Shown here in pieces: positions 17,583-26,541 of a DNA stretch of 64,000 nucleotides (its first letter is position 1; each line of letters opens with the position of its first letter). The stretch is from contig NZ_FNKU01000001.1 of assembly GCF_900100365.1 (NCBI RefSeq), positions 3,981,501-4,045,500 of the forward strand, in the 5' to 3' direction. Source of the stretch: Pseudomonas cannabina. Its GTDB lineage: Bacteria > Pseudomonadota > Gammaproteobacteria > Pseudomonadales > Pseudomonadaceae. The notes beneath the pieces are model-generated. The model worked only from the letters and a program-made list of their open reading frames with translations, did not search any database and was not told the DNA's origin. The position numbers were made by a program, and so were the translations under genes.

Positions 17583-17834
17583 ATGAGCAATAATATAAAC
17601 GACATGACAGAACTTGAATTTCTTCTGCTCGTTAAAAACATCAGCGAAGCTAACTACCCCTCTGAAAGTGCTCATAACGACGCAGTCATTAGTTTTGAAG
17701 AAATCTCAGAACACCCTGCTGGTTCGGATTTGTTATTTTATCCTGAACAAGGTAAAGAAAGCCCTGAAGCGATAGTCGCAGAAGTTAAAGCATGGCGAGC
17801 AGCCAACAGCAAGACGGGCTTCAAAACTCTCTAA
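17583..17834 (+). CDS. Colicin/pyocin DNase-type immunity protein
   Basis: An 83-residue acidic protein of the Im2/Im9/pyocin-S immunity family. It contains the family core ISFEEISEHPAGSDLLFYPE, corresponding to helix III and the D-L-x-x-Y-P motif that contacts the nuclease, and ends VKAWRAANSKTGFK as these proteins do. Such proteins bind and block the HNH nuclease domain of a partner bacteriocin. No nuclease gene is next to it, so it is an orphan immunity gene, probably protecting against related strains. AAGGAA precedes the ATG. It is AT-richer than the chromosome around it. Confidence 0.9.
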   Translation: MSNNINDMTELEFLLLVKNISEANYPSESAHNDAVISFEEISEHPAGSDLLFYPEQGKESPEAIVAEVKAWRAANSKTGFKTL

Positions 17835-17974
17835 TTACGAACACCGGCTCAGTTACCCAATATCAACTTGGCAACTGAGCCCTACCCTATTAGTTTATCG
17901 TTACTTTTACTTGAGGCAAGCAAGTACCCAATCTGAAGGAGCACGATGCTGCTCATAGAACCCAAGGAGAAAAA

Positions 17975-18235
17975 ATGAAACTTAAAGAAAAGCTCGAAGA
18001 CTATACTGAACAGTAGCTCATCGAACTCATGAATAAAACATGGCAGACTGATGTTAATTCCGAAGAGGAGCATGACACACTTATTTCACACTTTGTCTGC
18101 GTCACGGAACATCCTCTGGATACTGACTTGATTTTTTACCCAGAGTCACATGACAAAGACAATCCCCTTGCTGTTCTTGAACTCATAAAGAACTGTCGCT
18201 CAGCCAACGGTAAATCGGGCTTTAAATTGGCTTGA
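17975..18235 (+). pseudogene. Second colicin/pyocin immunity gene, in-frame TAG at codon 14
   Basis: From ATG 17975 (after AAGGAG) the frame reads MKLKEKLEDYTEQ and then TAG at 18014-18016. It continues LIELMNKTWQTDV and then the full Im-family core (ISHFVCVTEHPLDTDLIFYP) to KSGFKLA. An internal ATG at 18029 has no clear ribosome site and would remove helix I residues. It is related to but distinct from the gene at 17583. Two different immunity genes in a row suggest accumulation of resistance specificities. Confidence 0.82.
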
Positions 18236-18292
18236 GATGATAAGTGCGCTCAGCCGCCAACCTTACATTGGTGACTGAGTATAGCCTCACTC

Positions 18293-18341
18293 CTCACTCC
18301 TCACTCCGCAACACCAACTCCACCATCAAATCATCAGCCAG
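18293..18341. repeat. Right direct repeat of island (attR-like, inside gcvR-like gene)
   Basis: 49 bp identical to 13137-13185, from ctcctcactccgc to atcatcagccag. This copy is continuous with the gcvR-like coding sequence and ends at its stop codon. A short ctcctca reiteration surrounds the stop. Confidence 0.85.
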
Positions 18342-18812
18342 CGTCTCAAGCCCGGCCTGCAGATCGTCCGGCGACAAGCCCACCGGCACGCCCAGCACGG
18401 CGTCAGCGTGGAACAGCACCTCGCTACTCATGGGCGCAGGCGCGACGTCGGTGATCAAGTGTTCGACGTTGACGCCCTGTCCGGCCAGCAGGCGGGTGAT
18501 GTCGCGCACGATGCCGGGGCGGTCGTTGCCGACCAGTTGCATGCTGATCGGTCGCGTGGTGCCGCTGGTCTCGACCACACTTTCGGCCAGCAGCATGCGG
18601 ATGCCGTGGGCCGACAGGTTGTTCAGCGCCTTGATCAGGTCGTCGTACTGCTGCGGCTCGACGCCGACCTTGAGGATACCGGCGAACTGCCCGGCCATGC
18701 GCGACATGCGGCTTTCCAGCCAGTTGCCGCCGTGTTCGGCGATGCACTGGGCGATGCGTTCGACCTGACCCGGTTTGTCTGGGGCAACCAGCGTTACGAC
18801 GAGATGATCCAC
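18294..18812 (-). CDS. GcvR-like ACT-domain regulator
   Basis: About 172 residues with two ACT domains. The first begins HLVVTLVAPDKPGQVERIAQ at the N-terminus, and the second begins ISMQLVGNDRPGIVRDITRL near residue 93. This is the layout of GcvR, the partner protein that restrains the glycine-cleavage activator GcvA. The longer open frame upstream is not used. The GTG at 18812 (VDHLVV) has AGAGGA 8-9 bases before it, and homologues begin MDHLVV. Its 3' end is the target of the island at 13137-18292, and the copy joined to the gene keeps the C-terminus intact. Confidence 0.85.
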   Translation of the reverse strand: MDHLVVTLVAPDKPGQVERIAQCIAEHGGNWLESRMSRMAGQFAGILKVGVEPQQYDDLIKALNNLSAHGIRMLLAESVVETSGTTRPISMQLVGNDRPGIVRDITRLLAGQGVNVEHLITDVAPAPMSSEVLFHADAVLGVPVGLSPDDLQAGLETLADDLMVELVLRSEE

Positions 18813-19131
18813 GGTCACTTCCTCTTTCTGTGCAGATGATTTGAAAATCAGCAATCGCCTGAGTATAGGCGCGCCTGCGTACTCGCTCATACCCGGCAAT
18901 CGTGTACGATTTGCCACGCTTTACCGAACAACCTTGAGCGCCTTCGAGAGCGCCAGAAACCGTAAGGTGACTCGTTGTCCAATTTCAGTCGTTTAATGAC
19001 ATATTCAGCGACGTTTTCACACGACTTAGGCTCATGTAGTATCCGTTAGCGCGTACTACATAACATCAAAACCAATAACAGAGCGCTCCCCGAGTGTGCT
19101 CGACCCTGCTGAGCAGAGTGAGGCCAGTGCA

Positions 19132-21309
19132 ATGACTGAGTACGTTCAAGTCGGTGACCTGCAAGTCGCCAGAGTGCTGTTCGACTTCGTGCAGAACGAA
19201 GCCATCCCCGGAACCGGCGTTGATGCCGCAGCGTTCTGGGCCGGTGCGGACCAACTGATCCACGACCTTGCACCCAAGAACAAGGCACTGCTCGCCCAGC
19301 GCGATGAATTGCAGGCAAAAATCGACGCCTGGCACCAGTCGCGTGCCGGGCAGGCCCATGATGCCTCGGCCTACAAAGCCTTCCTTCAGGAGATCGGTTA
19401 TCTGCTGCCAGAAGCGGCGGACTTCCAGATCAGCACGCAAAATGTCGATGAAGAAATAGCCACAATGGCCGGCCCGCAACTGGTCGTTCCGGTGATGAAC
19501 GCACGCTTCGCGCTGAATGCCTCGAATGCGCGCTGGGGCTCGCTGTATGACGCGCTCTACGGCACCGATGCCATCAGCGAAGACGGCGGCGCGGAAAAGG
19601 GCAAGGGCTACAACAAGGTGCGCGGCGACAAGGTCATCGCTTTCGCCCGCGCGTTTCTTGATCAGGCCGCACCTCTGGCCGCCGGCTCGCATGCCGACTC
19701 CACGGCTTATAAGTTGATCGACGGCAAGCTGGTCATCAGCCTCAAGGGTGGCAGCAACACGGGCCTGCGCGACGACGCCCAGCTGATCGGTTTTCAGGGC
19801 GACGCCTCGGCGCCGTTCGCTGTGTTGTTCAAGCACAACGGCCTGCATTTCGAATTGCAGATCGACGCCGCAAGCCCGGTCGGCCAGACCGATCCGGCGG
19901 GCGTGAAAGACATCCTCATGGAAGCCGCGCTGACCACCATCATGGACTGCGAGGACTCCATCGCCGCGGTGGATGCCGACGATAAAGTGGTCGTCTACCG
20001 CAACTGGCTGGGCCTGATGAAGGGCGATCTGGCGGAATCGGTGTCCAAGGGCGGCGAAACCTTCACCCGCACCATGAACCCGGACCGGGTCTACACCACG
20101 CCACACGGCGGTGAAGTCACGCTGCACGGCCGGTCGCTGCTGTTCATCCGCAACGTCGGCCACCTGATGACCATCGACGCGATCCTCGACAAGCAAGGCA
20201 ACGAAGTGCCGGAAGGCATTCTCGACGGTCTGCTGACCAGTCTGGCGGCGATCCACAACCTCAACGGCAATACCTCGCGCAGCAACAGCCGCAGCGGTTC
20301 GATGTACATCGTCAAGCCGAAGATGCACGGGCCGCAGGAAGCCGCGTTCACCAACGAGCTGTTCGGACGTATCGAGCAGGTGCTGGGCTTGCCGCGCAAC
20401 ACGCTGAAAGTCGGGATCATGGACGAGGAACGCCGCACTACGGTCAACCTCAAGGCCTGCATTCAGGCGGCCAGCGAGCGGGTGGTGTTCATCAATACCG
20501 GCTTCCTGGACCGTACCGGTGACGAAATCCATACCTCGATGGAAGCCGGCCCGGTGGTGCGCAAAGCGCAGATGAAAGCTGAAAAGTGGATCTCGGCCTA
20601 CGAGAATTCCAACGTCGATATCGGCCTGCAATGCGGCCTGCAAGGTCGTGCGCAGATCGGCAAGGGCATGTGGGCCATGCCCGACCTGATGGCCGCCATG
20701 CTGGAGCAGAAAATCGCTCACCCGCTGGCCGGCGCAAACACCGCCTGGGTGCCCTCACCGACCGCCGCTGCGCTGCACGCCCTGCATTATCACAAAGTTG
20801 ACGTGTTCGCCCGTCAGGCCGAACTGGCCCAGCGCGAACCGGCGTCGGTGGACGACATCCTGACCATCCCGCTTGCGCCGGACACCGACTGGACGCCGGA
20901 AGAACTCCGCAACGAACTGGACAACAACGCACAGGGCATTCTCGGCTACGTGGTGCGCTGGATCGATCAGGGCGTGGGCTGCTCGAAAGTGCCGGACATC
21001 AACGACATCGGCCTGATGGAAGACCGCGCCACATTGCGCATCTCCAGCCAGCACATGGCCAACTGGCTGCGTCATGGCGTGGTGACCGAAGCTCAGGTGC
21101 TGGAAAGCCTCAAGCGCATGGCGCCGGTGGTGGATCGCCAGAACGCCAACGATCCGCTGTATCGCCCGCTCGCGCCAGACTTCGACAACAACATCGCCTT
21201 CCAGGCAGCAGTCGAACTGGTGATCGAGGGCACTCGCCAGCCCAACGGTTACACCGAGCCGGTGTTGCATCGTCGCCGTCGTGAGTTCAAGGCCATGAAC
21301 GGGCTGTAA
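19132..21309 (+). CDS. glcB: Malate synthase G
   Basis: A 725-residue cytosolic enzyme that condenses glyoxylate and acetyl-CoA to malate in the glyoxylate shunt and glycolate use. Family landmarks include the acidic segment [16 protein letters not shown] (near residue 270), [31 protein letters not shown] (near 430, including the catalytic Arg region), the C-terminal catalytic Asp in [24 protein letters not shown] (near 625), and [12 protein letters not shown] 19132 follows gagtgagg and gives the standard N-terminus [13 protein letters not shown]. It is a single gene upstream of hopAS1. Confidence 0.97.
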   Translation: MTEYVQVGDLQVARVLFDFVQNEAIPGTGVDAAAFWAGADQLIHDLAPKNKALLAQRDELQAKIDAWHQSRAGQAHDASAYKAFLQEIGYLLPEAADFQISTQNVDEEIATMAGPQLVVPVMNARFALNASNARWGSLYDALYGTDAISEDGGAEKGKGYNKVRGDKVIAFARAFLDQAAPLAAGSHADSTAYKLIDGKLVISLKGGSNTGLRDDAQLIGFQGDASAPFAVLFKHNGLHFELQIDAASPVGQTDPAGVKDILMEAALTTIMDCEDSIAAVDADDKVVVYRNWLGLMKGDLAESVSKGGETFTRTMNPDRVYTTPHGGEVTLHGRSLLFIRNVGHLMTIDAILDKQGNEVPEGILDGLLTSLAAIHNLNGNTSRSNSRSGSMYIVKPKMHGPQEAAFTNELFGRIEQVLGLPRNTLKVGIMDEERRTTVNLKACIQAASERVVFINTGFLDRTGDEIHTSMEAGPVVRKAQMKAEKWISAYENSNVDIGLQCGLQGRAQIGKGMWAMPDLMAAMLEQKIAHPLAGANTAWVPSPTAAALHALHYHKVDVFARQAELAQREPASVDDILTIPLAPDTDWTPEELRNELDNNAQGILGYVVRWIDQGVGCSKVPDINDIGLMEDRATLRISSQHMANWLRHGVVTEAQVLESLKRMAPVVDRQNANDPLYRPLAPDFDNNIAFQAAVELVIEGTRQPNGYTEPVLHRRRREFKAMNGL

Positions 21310-21370
21310 TCTCTGCAGCCGTGATACCGGAGGGGCGGCATGCTGCCTCTTCGGGATCGTCAAAAAGGCT

Positions 21371-21398
21371 GGAACCGAATCCATGTCCCGACCACCCA
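21371..21398 (+). promoter_or_regulatory. hrp box (HrpL-dependent promoter) for hopAS1
   Basis: GGAACC at 21371-21376, a 15-bp spacer, then CCACCCA at 21392-21398. This matches the GGAACC-N15/16-CCACNNA consensus for the type III secretion sigma factor HrpL. It points toward hopAS1 and lies 290 bp before its ATG, giving an unusually long leader. Apart from this box, no gene is seen in 21310-21688. Confidence 0.9.
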
Positions 21399-21688
21399 GC
21401 TCCACAGGCCCGAAAATCTCCCGCCCAGCTAACTGAGGAGGTTTCAGGCACCTGCCCCGCCTGACCGCCAAAAGGGAGCAACCCGCGAGTCAGCGCCGTA
21501 GTCCCCCGCCCACGAGCAAACACGCTTCCCCGTGCCGCCCTGGCAATTTGAATGTGCTGCCTGACGCTACGGCGTCCTGGCGAGCACTTTTCAATACGTT
21601 TTACGCACCACCGAATGCGCAGTGTCGATTACTACCACCACCTGTATTGATCTGTCGACCTTGATATCTGAGCCGATGGAGCCCGCTC

Positions 21689-24600
21689 ATGACCTTAAGA
21701 ATCAATACGCCAGTTGTTACACCTGCAATTACGTCCGCTGTACCTCTCGAAACAGAATCAACCTCTCGGTCGAAACCACCCCTCACGCCTGTAGAACCGC
21801 TTGAACCTCCTGCCGTGGCAAACCCATCAGTCCCCCGATCAACGCCCGGCGTCCAGCAGGCGCACGGGCTGAAAACGCGCATCGCCGGCAAGCTTTCCGA
21901 ACGGCAGACCAACTTCAGTCTTGGTATTCCCGGCACGGGTCGCACGATCAATCGGCCCTTGCGAAGCGGGGTCCCGGAGGTTGAAGCCGGCGCAGCGAAT
22001 GATCAGGCTGACGATCCGTTGCTGAAAGAGGCGCATGAACTGCAGCGCCTGGCCGAATCGGCGCTGACCAGTCTGAAGGCCGCACCGACATCGCTTTGGG
22101 AGCGCCCCGCTCCGTCAAAGGCAAGGCGTCTGACGACCAAGGTGTTTCCGTGGCTCAAGCCTGCCGCGCTGCGCGAGGTGGTCAGCACCGACAGCAAGTC
22201 CAGAGGCAAAGCCACAACCCCGCAGCCCAGCCCCGAAGTCAGCCCCGAAGCCATCGCCGCTGCCGTTGAAGAGTTGAGCACTCGACTGGATCATCAGAGC
22301 AAGGTGCTCGCCACGGCGACCCACGCGCTGGTGGCGGCGCGGGAACATCTTGATTCGCTCGAACACGCCGCCCCGCCCTCGTCGGCCGAACGACTGGACC
22401 AGGCCAGAGCCCGCGTCAGGCAAGCCGATGCGAAAACTCGTCTGGCCGGTCAGCAACTCCGGGAGCTGATCCAGGGCACGGAGGTGTTGCAACTGGGCGC
22501 ACTGAGCGAGGGGCAGGATCAGGTTGAACAGCAAGCCGGGTTCTCCCGGGAATGGCTGACCGATCTGCGCACACGCATGCAGACGGTGGATGCCCGTTTC
22601 GCCAACCGGCATGCGGCTATCGCCATCGAACTGGAGCTTAAAGTGGCAGAGACCCGCGAGCTGATCTCGCTCGACCACGACATGACCGTGGCCGAGCGCG
22701 CCGCCGCGCACGCCAACGCACAACTTGCTACGCTGCGTGCCCAGCGCCGGGAAGCACCCGAAGGTTCGGCCGAAGGGGGCAGGTTGGACACACACATTGA
22801 GCAGACGCTTGCAGAGCGCTCGCAGGCCATGCAAACCCATCAGCAGCTGGCAAAAAGACTGGTGCGGGTCAGTACCGATTGTGCACGTTTGAACGACGAG
22901 ATCGGCGAGCTGCACCAGCGACTTGCCATCGTCAGCGGCGAGCGCTCGGTACTCAAGACACTCGAACAGCGATTGCCTGCCCCGGAACAGACGGCCGCGC
23001 CGGTGGAAAAGCATGCCGAAGCGCGCATCGACAAAACCGCTCTCAAGAAAGTCCGCGAGCAGTACCTCGCCAGTCAGATCGGCGAAGCCAATGCTTTTGC
23101 TGCGGCCGGCGCGGAGGACATTCAACCGGCCCTGCAACGCATTGCCGATCGTCTGCAAGGCACGCCGCCGCCAACACCGCTGCCGGCCTTCGCCGTGGTC
23201 GAGATCGTGACATCAGCGCTGGCAGCGCTGACGGGTAACGACGCGACCCGCGCCAGGCGCGTGCTCGACCTGCTGAACCAGCACCCGCTGGAACATTGGC
23301 CGCAGGTTGCCGAGGACCTGGCGAAGTCGGTCAGGACCCGCAGCGCAAAAAACAACAGCGTTCAGCAGGACACCGTCAGTTTTTGCCGAAAACTGGCGAC
23401 GGTGCCGCGCGGCATGGAAATCCTCCACGTGCTGTCCAGCGACGGCACTGCACCAATAACGGCCGAGCGGGCCAAACCGCTGCGGGTGTTCTGGAATTCC
23501 GATGAGGCGCAGCAAACCGAGCCCGACGGTAAGGTCAAAGCCTGGCTGCAAACCGCCAAACAGGTGGCACGTAGCAAGCTGGATGGAAACGAGAAATCGT
23601 TCGACGACATCGATCACGCCGCTTTCAACGCAGTCCGCAACGGCTATTTCAGCAACGCCCCCGGCACGCCTTACGCGCAACATGATCGGCGTCTGAAAAA
23701 AGCGACGGCGGAATGGGTGATGCGCGCAGTAGCCGCCAATACCTCACAGGAAGCACCGGCAACGACGCCGGCGAAAAGCTCGCTGGCGCGCCGTCTCGTG
23801 CCCACGCTCAACAAGACACCCTTTGCCAAATCGACACTGAATCGCGCCTACTCGGTGGGCGAAAGCATGGGCCTGCAATCGCCCAGACAGCAGGTTGATC
23901 AGGTGATTTCAGCGCGCATCAAGCAACTGGAAGACACCCTGAAAAGCTGCCGGGGCGCACCGCAACTGCAACTCGAGATCTCGGCAGCGCATGCCCTGCT
24001 CGACCATTTGAAATCGCTGGAAAAGAAAGGCACTCACCTGTCACAGACGATGCTGAAAAAACGCGATGGCCAGTCGATGCAAAGCCTGCTCAAGGCAAGG
24101 CTCCATCAACAGCGGCTGTCGCAGATGTGGGACAAGCCAGACGCGAGCGGCAAGCGTGCAGTCAACGTTCTGCACAAAGCGCAACCCATCGAATTGCCGC
24201 CGCTTTACCGCGAGCTGGCAAACAGCAAGCTGTCGGTCTACGAGGCCCTCAATCGTGTCGATGAGCACCTGCGCGAGATTTTGCCGCCTGCCCTGCAACC
24301 CGCTCAGTCGGTCGACGAGGTGCTCGAGCAAGACCTGAGCGCGGCGATAAAACTGCTGAAAAACCGGCACCTGAGTGAGAAAAGCGACATCGTGACGTTT
24401 TTCAAACCGTTCATTCTGGAAAGCCGCCTGCGCGACCGTTTGCGACTGGGTGGTGGAGGCACGCTGGGGGTCGGCCTGCCGTCCCTGCCCTACGGCCTGA
24501 TATCGCCTCTGGTCTCGCCGATCTTCTCGGCAGAAAAATCGCGCAGTGACGAAGCCTTCGCGCAATTGTTCATGCCGATTCTGGGCATGGAGATGTCCTT

Positions 24601-25798
24601 CGGCAAAGCGCGAACCGAGGCCGCCGAGGCAACCATCGGTGTGGCGGTCGGCGGTGCGGTTGCAGAGGGCGTGGCGATACAGACCGCGCTCACAGGCCGC
24701 TTCACGGCTCAGGAAACCAGAACCAGCTCGACCCTCATGCGTTTTTTCCGCACCCGCCATAAAGACGATGAAATGCGCGGCAACATGCTCAACGCGCTGG
24801 ACAGCATGGTGCGCTGGGACATCCTCGAGCCCAAACAGGGTCAGCGGTATTCCGGGCCACTGGAAGCCATCCTGGCGCGTAATCCGGAAGTTTCGATCAG
24901 CCAGATCGATGCAACGTCCAGCACCCGCAACGTGGCAGCACGTGTGGCGCTGCGGACACCGGCGGTACGCTTCAAAGACGGCTCAAGCGATGCCTCGCAG
25001 ACCTTGACGCTGGAACCTTCAGTGTACGTCGACGCTGAGCGAATCAAGGAAAAGCGCACGGAAACCGGCGGATTCATCAGTGTCGTCGGCGCCAAGGGCG
25101 ATACCGCGCAGCAACGTGCGGGCGTTACCGCCAACCTGAACGTCGCGCCAATTGCCAGCTCGGCCACGCCGGCCAGAAAAGGCGCTGATTATGGCGTTCA
25201 GGGTCAGGGGCTGGGCTTGCAGTTGGGAATGTCCCGTGACCTGGCCTGGGCACTGGAGAAGAACGAAATATCGCCCTTTCTGATCGGCGACAAGCAGGAT
25301 GCCGATCTTGACCGGCATTACTCCACACCACGCGACATGCAAGCCGAAATCAGCGCCAACCGCGACCTGTGGTTGCTGCGCTGCATCGAGACACTGGAGC
25401 CGGACGAGACCGGCAACAAAGACACGCCGGACAATCGCCTGCGGGCGGCGATGCTGCTTGACGCTTTCGAGGCAACGATCAAGCGTCTGGGCCAGCAAAG
25501 TCATTACTGCCAGTACAACGTCAATTACTCGATGAAAGGCCGGGCGGGCGCGGAGATAGACGGGTATCGCGGCATTCAGGCGTTGGCCATGCAGCGTGGA
25601 GACTTACAGGCGGCGGAAAAGGCTCAGCACGCCATCGACGATATCCTGCTGACCAAAGAAACGTGGCGACCGCTGGTATTGATCGTTCGTGAACGAGCGC
25701 GGGATTCTACGGTTGTGGGCTGGCGCAACCTGCTGCGGTGGCAGAAGCTGTCCAATGTCGACGGTCAGCGTACCGCCGCCCAGTTTCCGCCGCCTTGA
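21689..25798 (+). CDS. hopAS1: Type III effector HopAS1, full length
   Basis: A very large (1369-residue) protein preceded by an hrp box. The N-terminus has the composition of a type III secretion signal: rich in Ser/Thr/Pro/Val in the first 50 residues with no acidic residue in the first dozen. It is followed by long helical stretches with heptad character (about 180-430) and a large C-terminal part (LRLGGGGTLGVGLPSLPYGL near 920). Size, position next to glcB and the hrp box fit HopAS1. Naturally truncated alleles are known in Arabidopsis-pathogenic strains such as DC3000, while the full-length protein triggers immunity in Arabidopsis. Here the frame is unbroken. The biochemical activity is unknown. 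Confidence 0.88.
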   Translation: MTLRINTPVVTPAITSAVPLETESTSRSKPPLTPVEPLEPPAVANPSVPRSTPGVQQAHGLKTRIAGKLSERQTNFSLGIPGTGRTINRPLRSGVPEVEAGAANDQADDPLLKEAHELQRLAESALTSLKAAPTSLWERPAPSKARRLTTKVFPWLKPAALREVVSTDSKSRGKATTPQPSPEVSPEAIAAAVEELSTRLDHQSKVLATATHALVAAREHLDSLEHAAPPSSAERLDQARARVRQADAKTRLAGQQLRELIQGTEVLQLGALSEGQDQVEQQAGFSREWLTDLRTRMQTVDARFANRHAAIAIELELKVAETRELISLDHDMTVAERAAAHANAQLATLRAQRREAPEGSAEGGRLDTHIEQTLAERSQAMQTHQQLAKRLVRVSTDCARLNDEIGELHQRLAIVSGERSVLKTLEQRLPAPEQTAAPVEKHAEARIDKTALKKVREQYLASQIGEANAFAAAGAEDIQPALQRIADRLQGTPPPTPLPAFAVVEIVTSALAALTGNDATRARRVLDLLNQHPLEHWPQVAEDLAKSVRTRSAKNNSVQQDTVSFCRKLATVPRGMEILHVLSSDGTAPITAERAKPLRVFWNSDEAQQTEPDGKVKAWLQTAKQVARSKLDGNEKSFDDIDHAAFNAVRNGYFSNAPGTPYAQHDRRLKKATAEWVMRAVAANTSQEAPATTPAKSSLARRLVPTLNKTPFAKSTLNRAYSVGESMGLQSPRQQVDQVISARIKQLEDTLKSCRGAPQLQLEISAAHALLDHLKSLEKKGTHLSQTMLKKRDGQSMQSLLKARLHQQRLSQMWDKPDASGKRAVNVLHKAQPIELPPLYRELANSKLSVYEALNRVDEHLREILPPALQPAQSVDEVLEQDLSAAIKLLKNRHLSEKSDIVTFFKPFILESRLRDRLRLGGGGTLGVGLPSLPYGLISPLVSPIFSAEKSRSDEAFAQLFMPILGMEMSFGKARTEAAEATIGVAVGGAVAEGVAIQTALTGRFTAQETRTSSTLMRFFRTRHKDDEMRGNMLNALDSMVRWDILEPKQGQRYSGPLEAILARNPEVSISQIDATSSTRNVAARVALRTPAVRFKDGSSDASQTLTLEPSVYVDAERIKEKRTETGGFISVVGAKGDTAQQRAGVTANLNVAPIASSATPARKGADYGVQGQGLGLQLGMSRDLAWALEKNEISPFLIGDKQDADLDRHYSTPRDMQAEISANRDLWLLRCIETLEPDETGNKDTPDNRLRAAMLLDAFEATIKRLGQQSHYCQYNVNYSMKGRAGAEIDGYRGIQALAMQRGDLQAAEKAQHAIDDILLTKETWRPLVLIVRERARDSTVVGWRNLLRWQKLSNVDGQRTAAQFPPP

Positions 25799-25810
25799 AA
25801 CCGAAAACCC

Positions 25811-25836
25811 GGTCGTGCCAGCGTAACGGCACGACC
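25811..25836 (+). terminator. Stem-loop after hopAS1
   Basis: ggtcgtgcc and ggcacgacc form a perfect 9-bp stem with an 8-base loop, 12 bp after the hopAS1 stop and before the convergent receiver gene. There is no clear T-run, so its strength as an intrinsic terminator is uncertain. Confidence 0.55.
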
Positions 25837-25862
25837 GTCAGTCAGGCTTGCGGATCAGCTTT

Positions 25863-26309
25863 TCAACTCATGCCCAGCTCACGCTTGACCATCCGCACCA
25901 GTTGCTTGGTGTTGAGCGGCTTGAGCAGGAAATCCACCACGTTCAGGTGCATGGCATCGATGGCGTCGCGCACGTTGGCATCGCCAGACACAATAATGAT
26001 GGGCAGCTCGGCGCGTTCCGATTCGCGAACCTTGCGGATCAAGGACAAACCATCGAACGGGGCCATGCGCAGATCGGTGATCAGCAGCCCGATGGACTGA
26101 CGGGTTTGCAGCATTTCCAGTGCGATGTCGCCGCCGGGCGCGGTCATGCAGCTGATGTCGTTGAGACTCAGAATTTCAGCCAGCAGCTCGCGTGCGTCAC
26201 TGTCGTCGTCAACGATCAGTACCCGTTGCGGTGTGCTGCGATCGGGCGTCAGCATCACCTCGTTGAGGGCGCTGCGTTCGTCGTCGCTCAGAATGTCGTG
26301 GTCAATCAT
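25863..26309 (-). CDS. Single-domain response regulator (receiver only)
   Basis: About 148 residues: a 25-residue tail followed by one CheY-like receiver. Key residues are visible: acidic pocket DDDSDARE (near 32-34), the phosphoacceptor Asp in LLITDLRMAPFDG (near 78), Thr/Ser in IIIVSGDAN (near 106) and Lys in DFLLKPLNTKQL (near 128). There is no output domain, so it must act through a partner protein. ATG 26309 has GAGG 5-6 bases upstream; the longer open frame is unsupported. It is divergent from the CNB-CBS-DUF294 gene (230 bp gap). No histidine kinase is adjacent. Confidence 0.9.
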   Translation of the reverse strand: MIDHDILSDDERSALNEVMLTPDRSTPQRVLIVDDDSDARELLAEILSLNDISCMTAPGGDIALEMLQTRQSIGLLITDLRMAPFDGLSLIRKVRESERAELPIIIVSGDANVRDAIDAMHLNVVDFLLKPLNTKQLVRMVKRELGMS

Positions 26310-26541
26310 TGCAGCCTCATCATTCCCTGAACTAATCCGACAGCAGACTTCGCTCAATCTGCGATGTATTTCGTCGGCTTCCCGGCCAGTTGCAGTTCGC
26401 CATCCCTTGCACTCGTCAAATCAGTCGTTGCGCAACAGCGGTGGTCATGTCGCTCGGCTCAGGCGTAAGACTTACGTCCAATGGGCACTGTGCTGCAAGC
26501 GGTCGACCATGGTCGCCAATAACAAGAACGCGGAACAGGCC

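Noticed and set aside
19066..20721. Reverse open frame of 551 codons over malate synthase
   Set aside because: It lies wholly opposite glcB, and its composition (His/Arg/Val-rich) is that of antisense frames in high-GC genes.
22115..23158. Reverse frame of 347 codons inside hopAS1
   Set aside because: Antisense to an effector with an hrp box; no motif seen.
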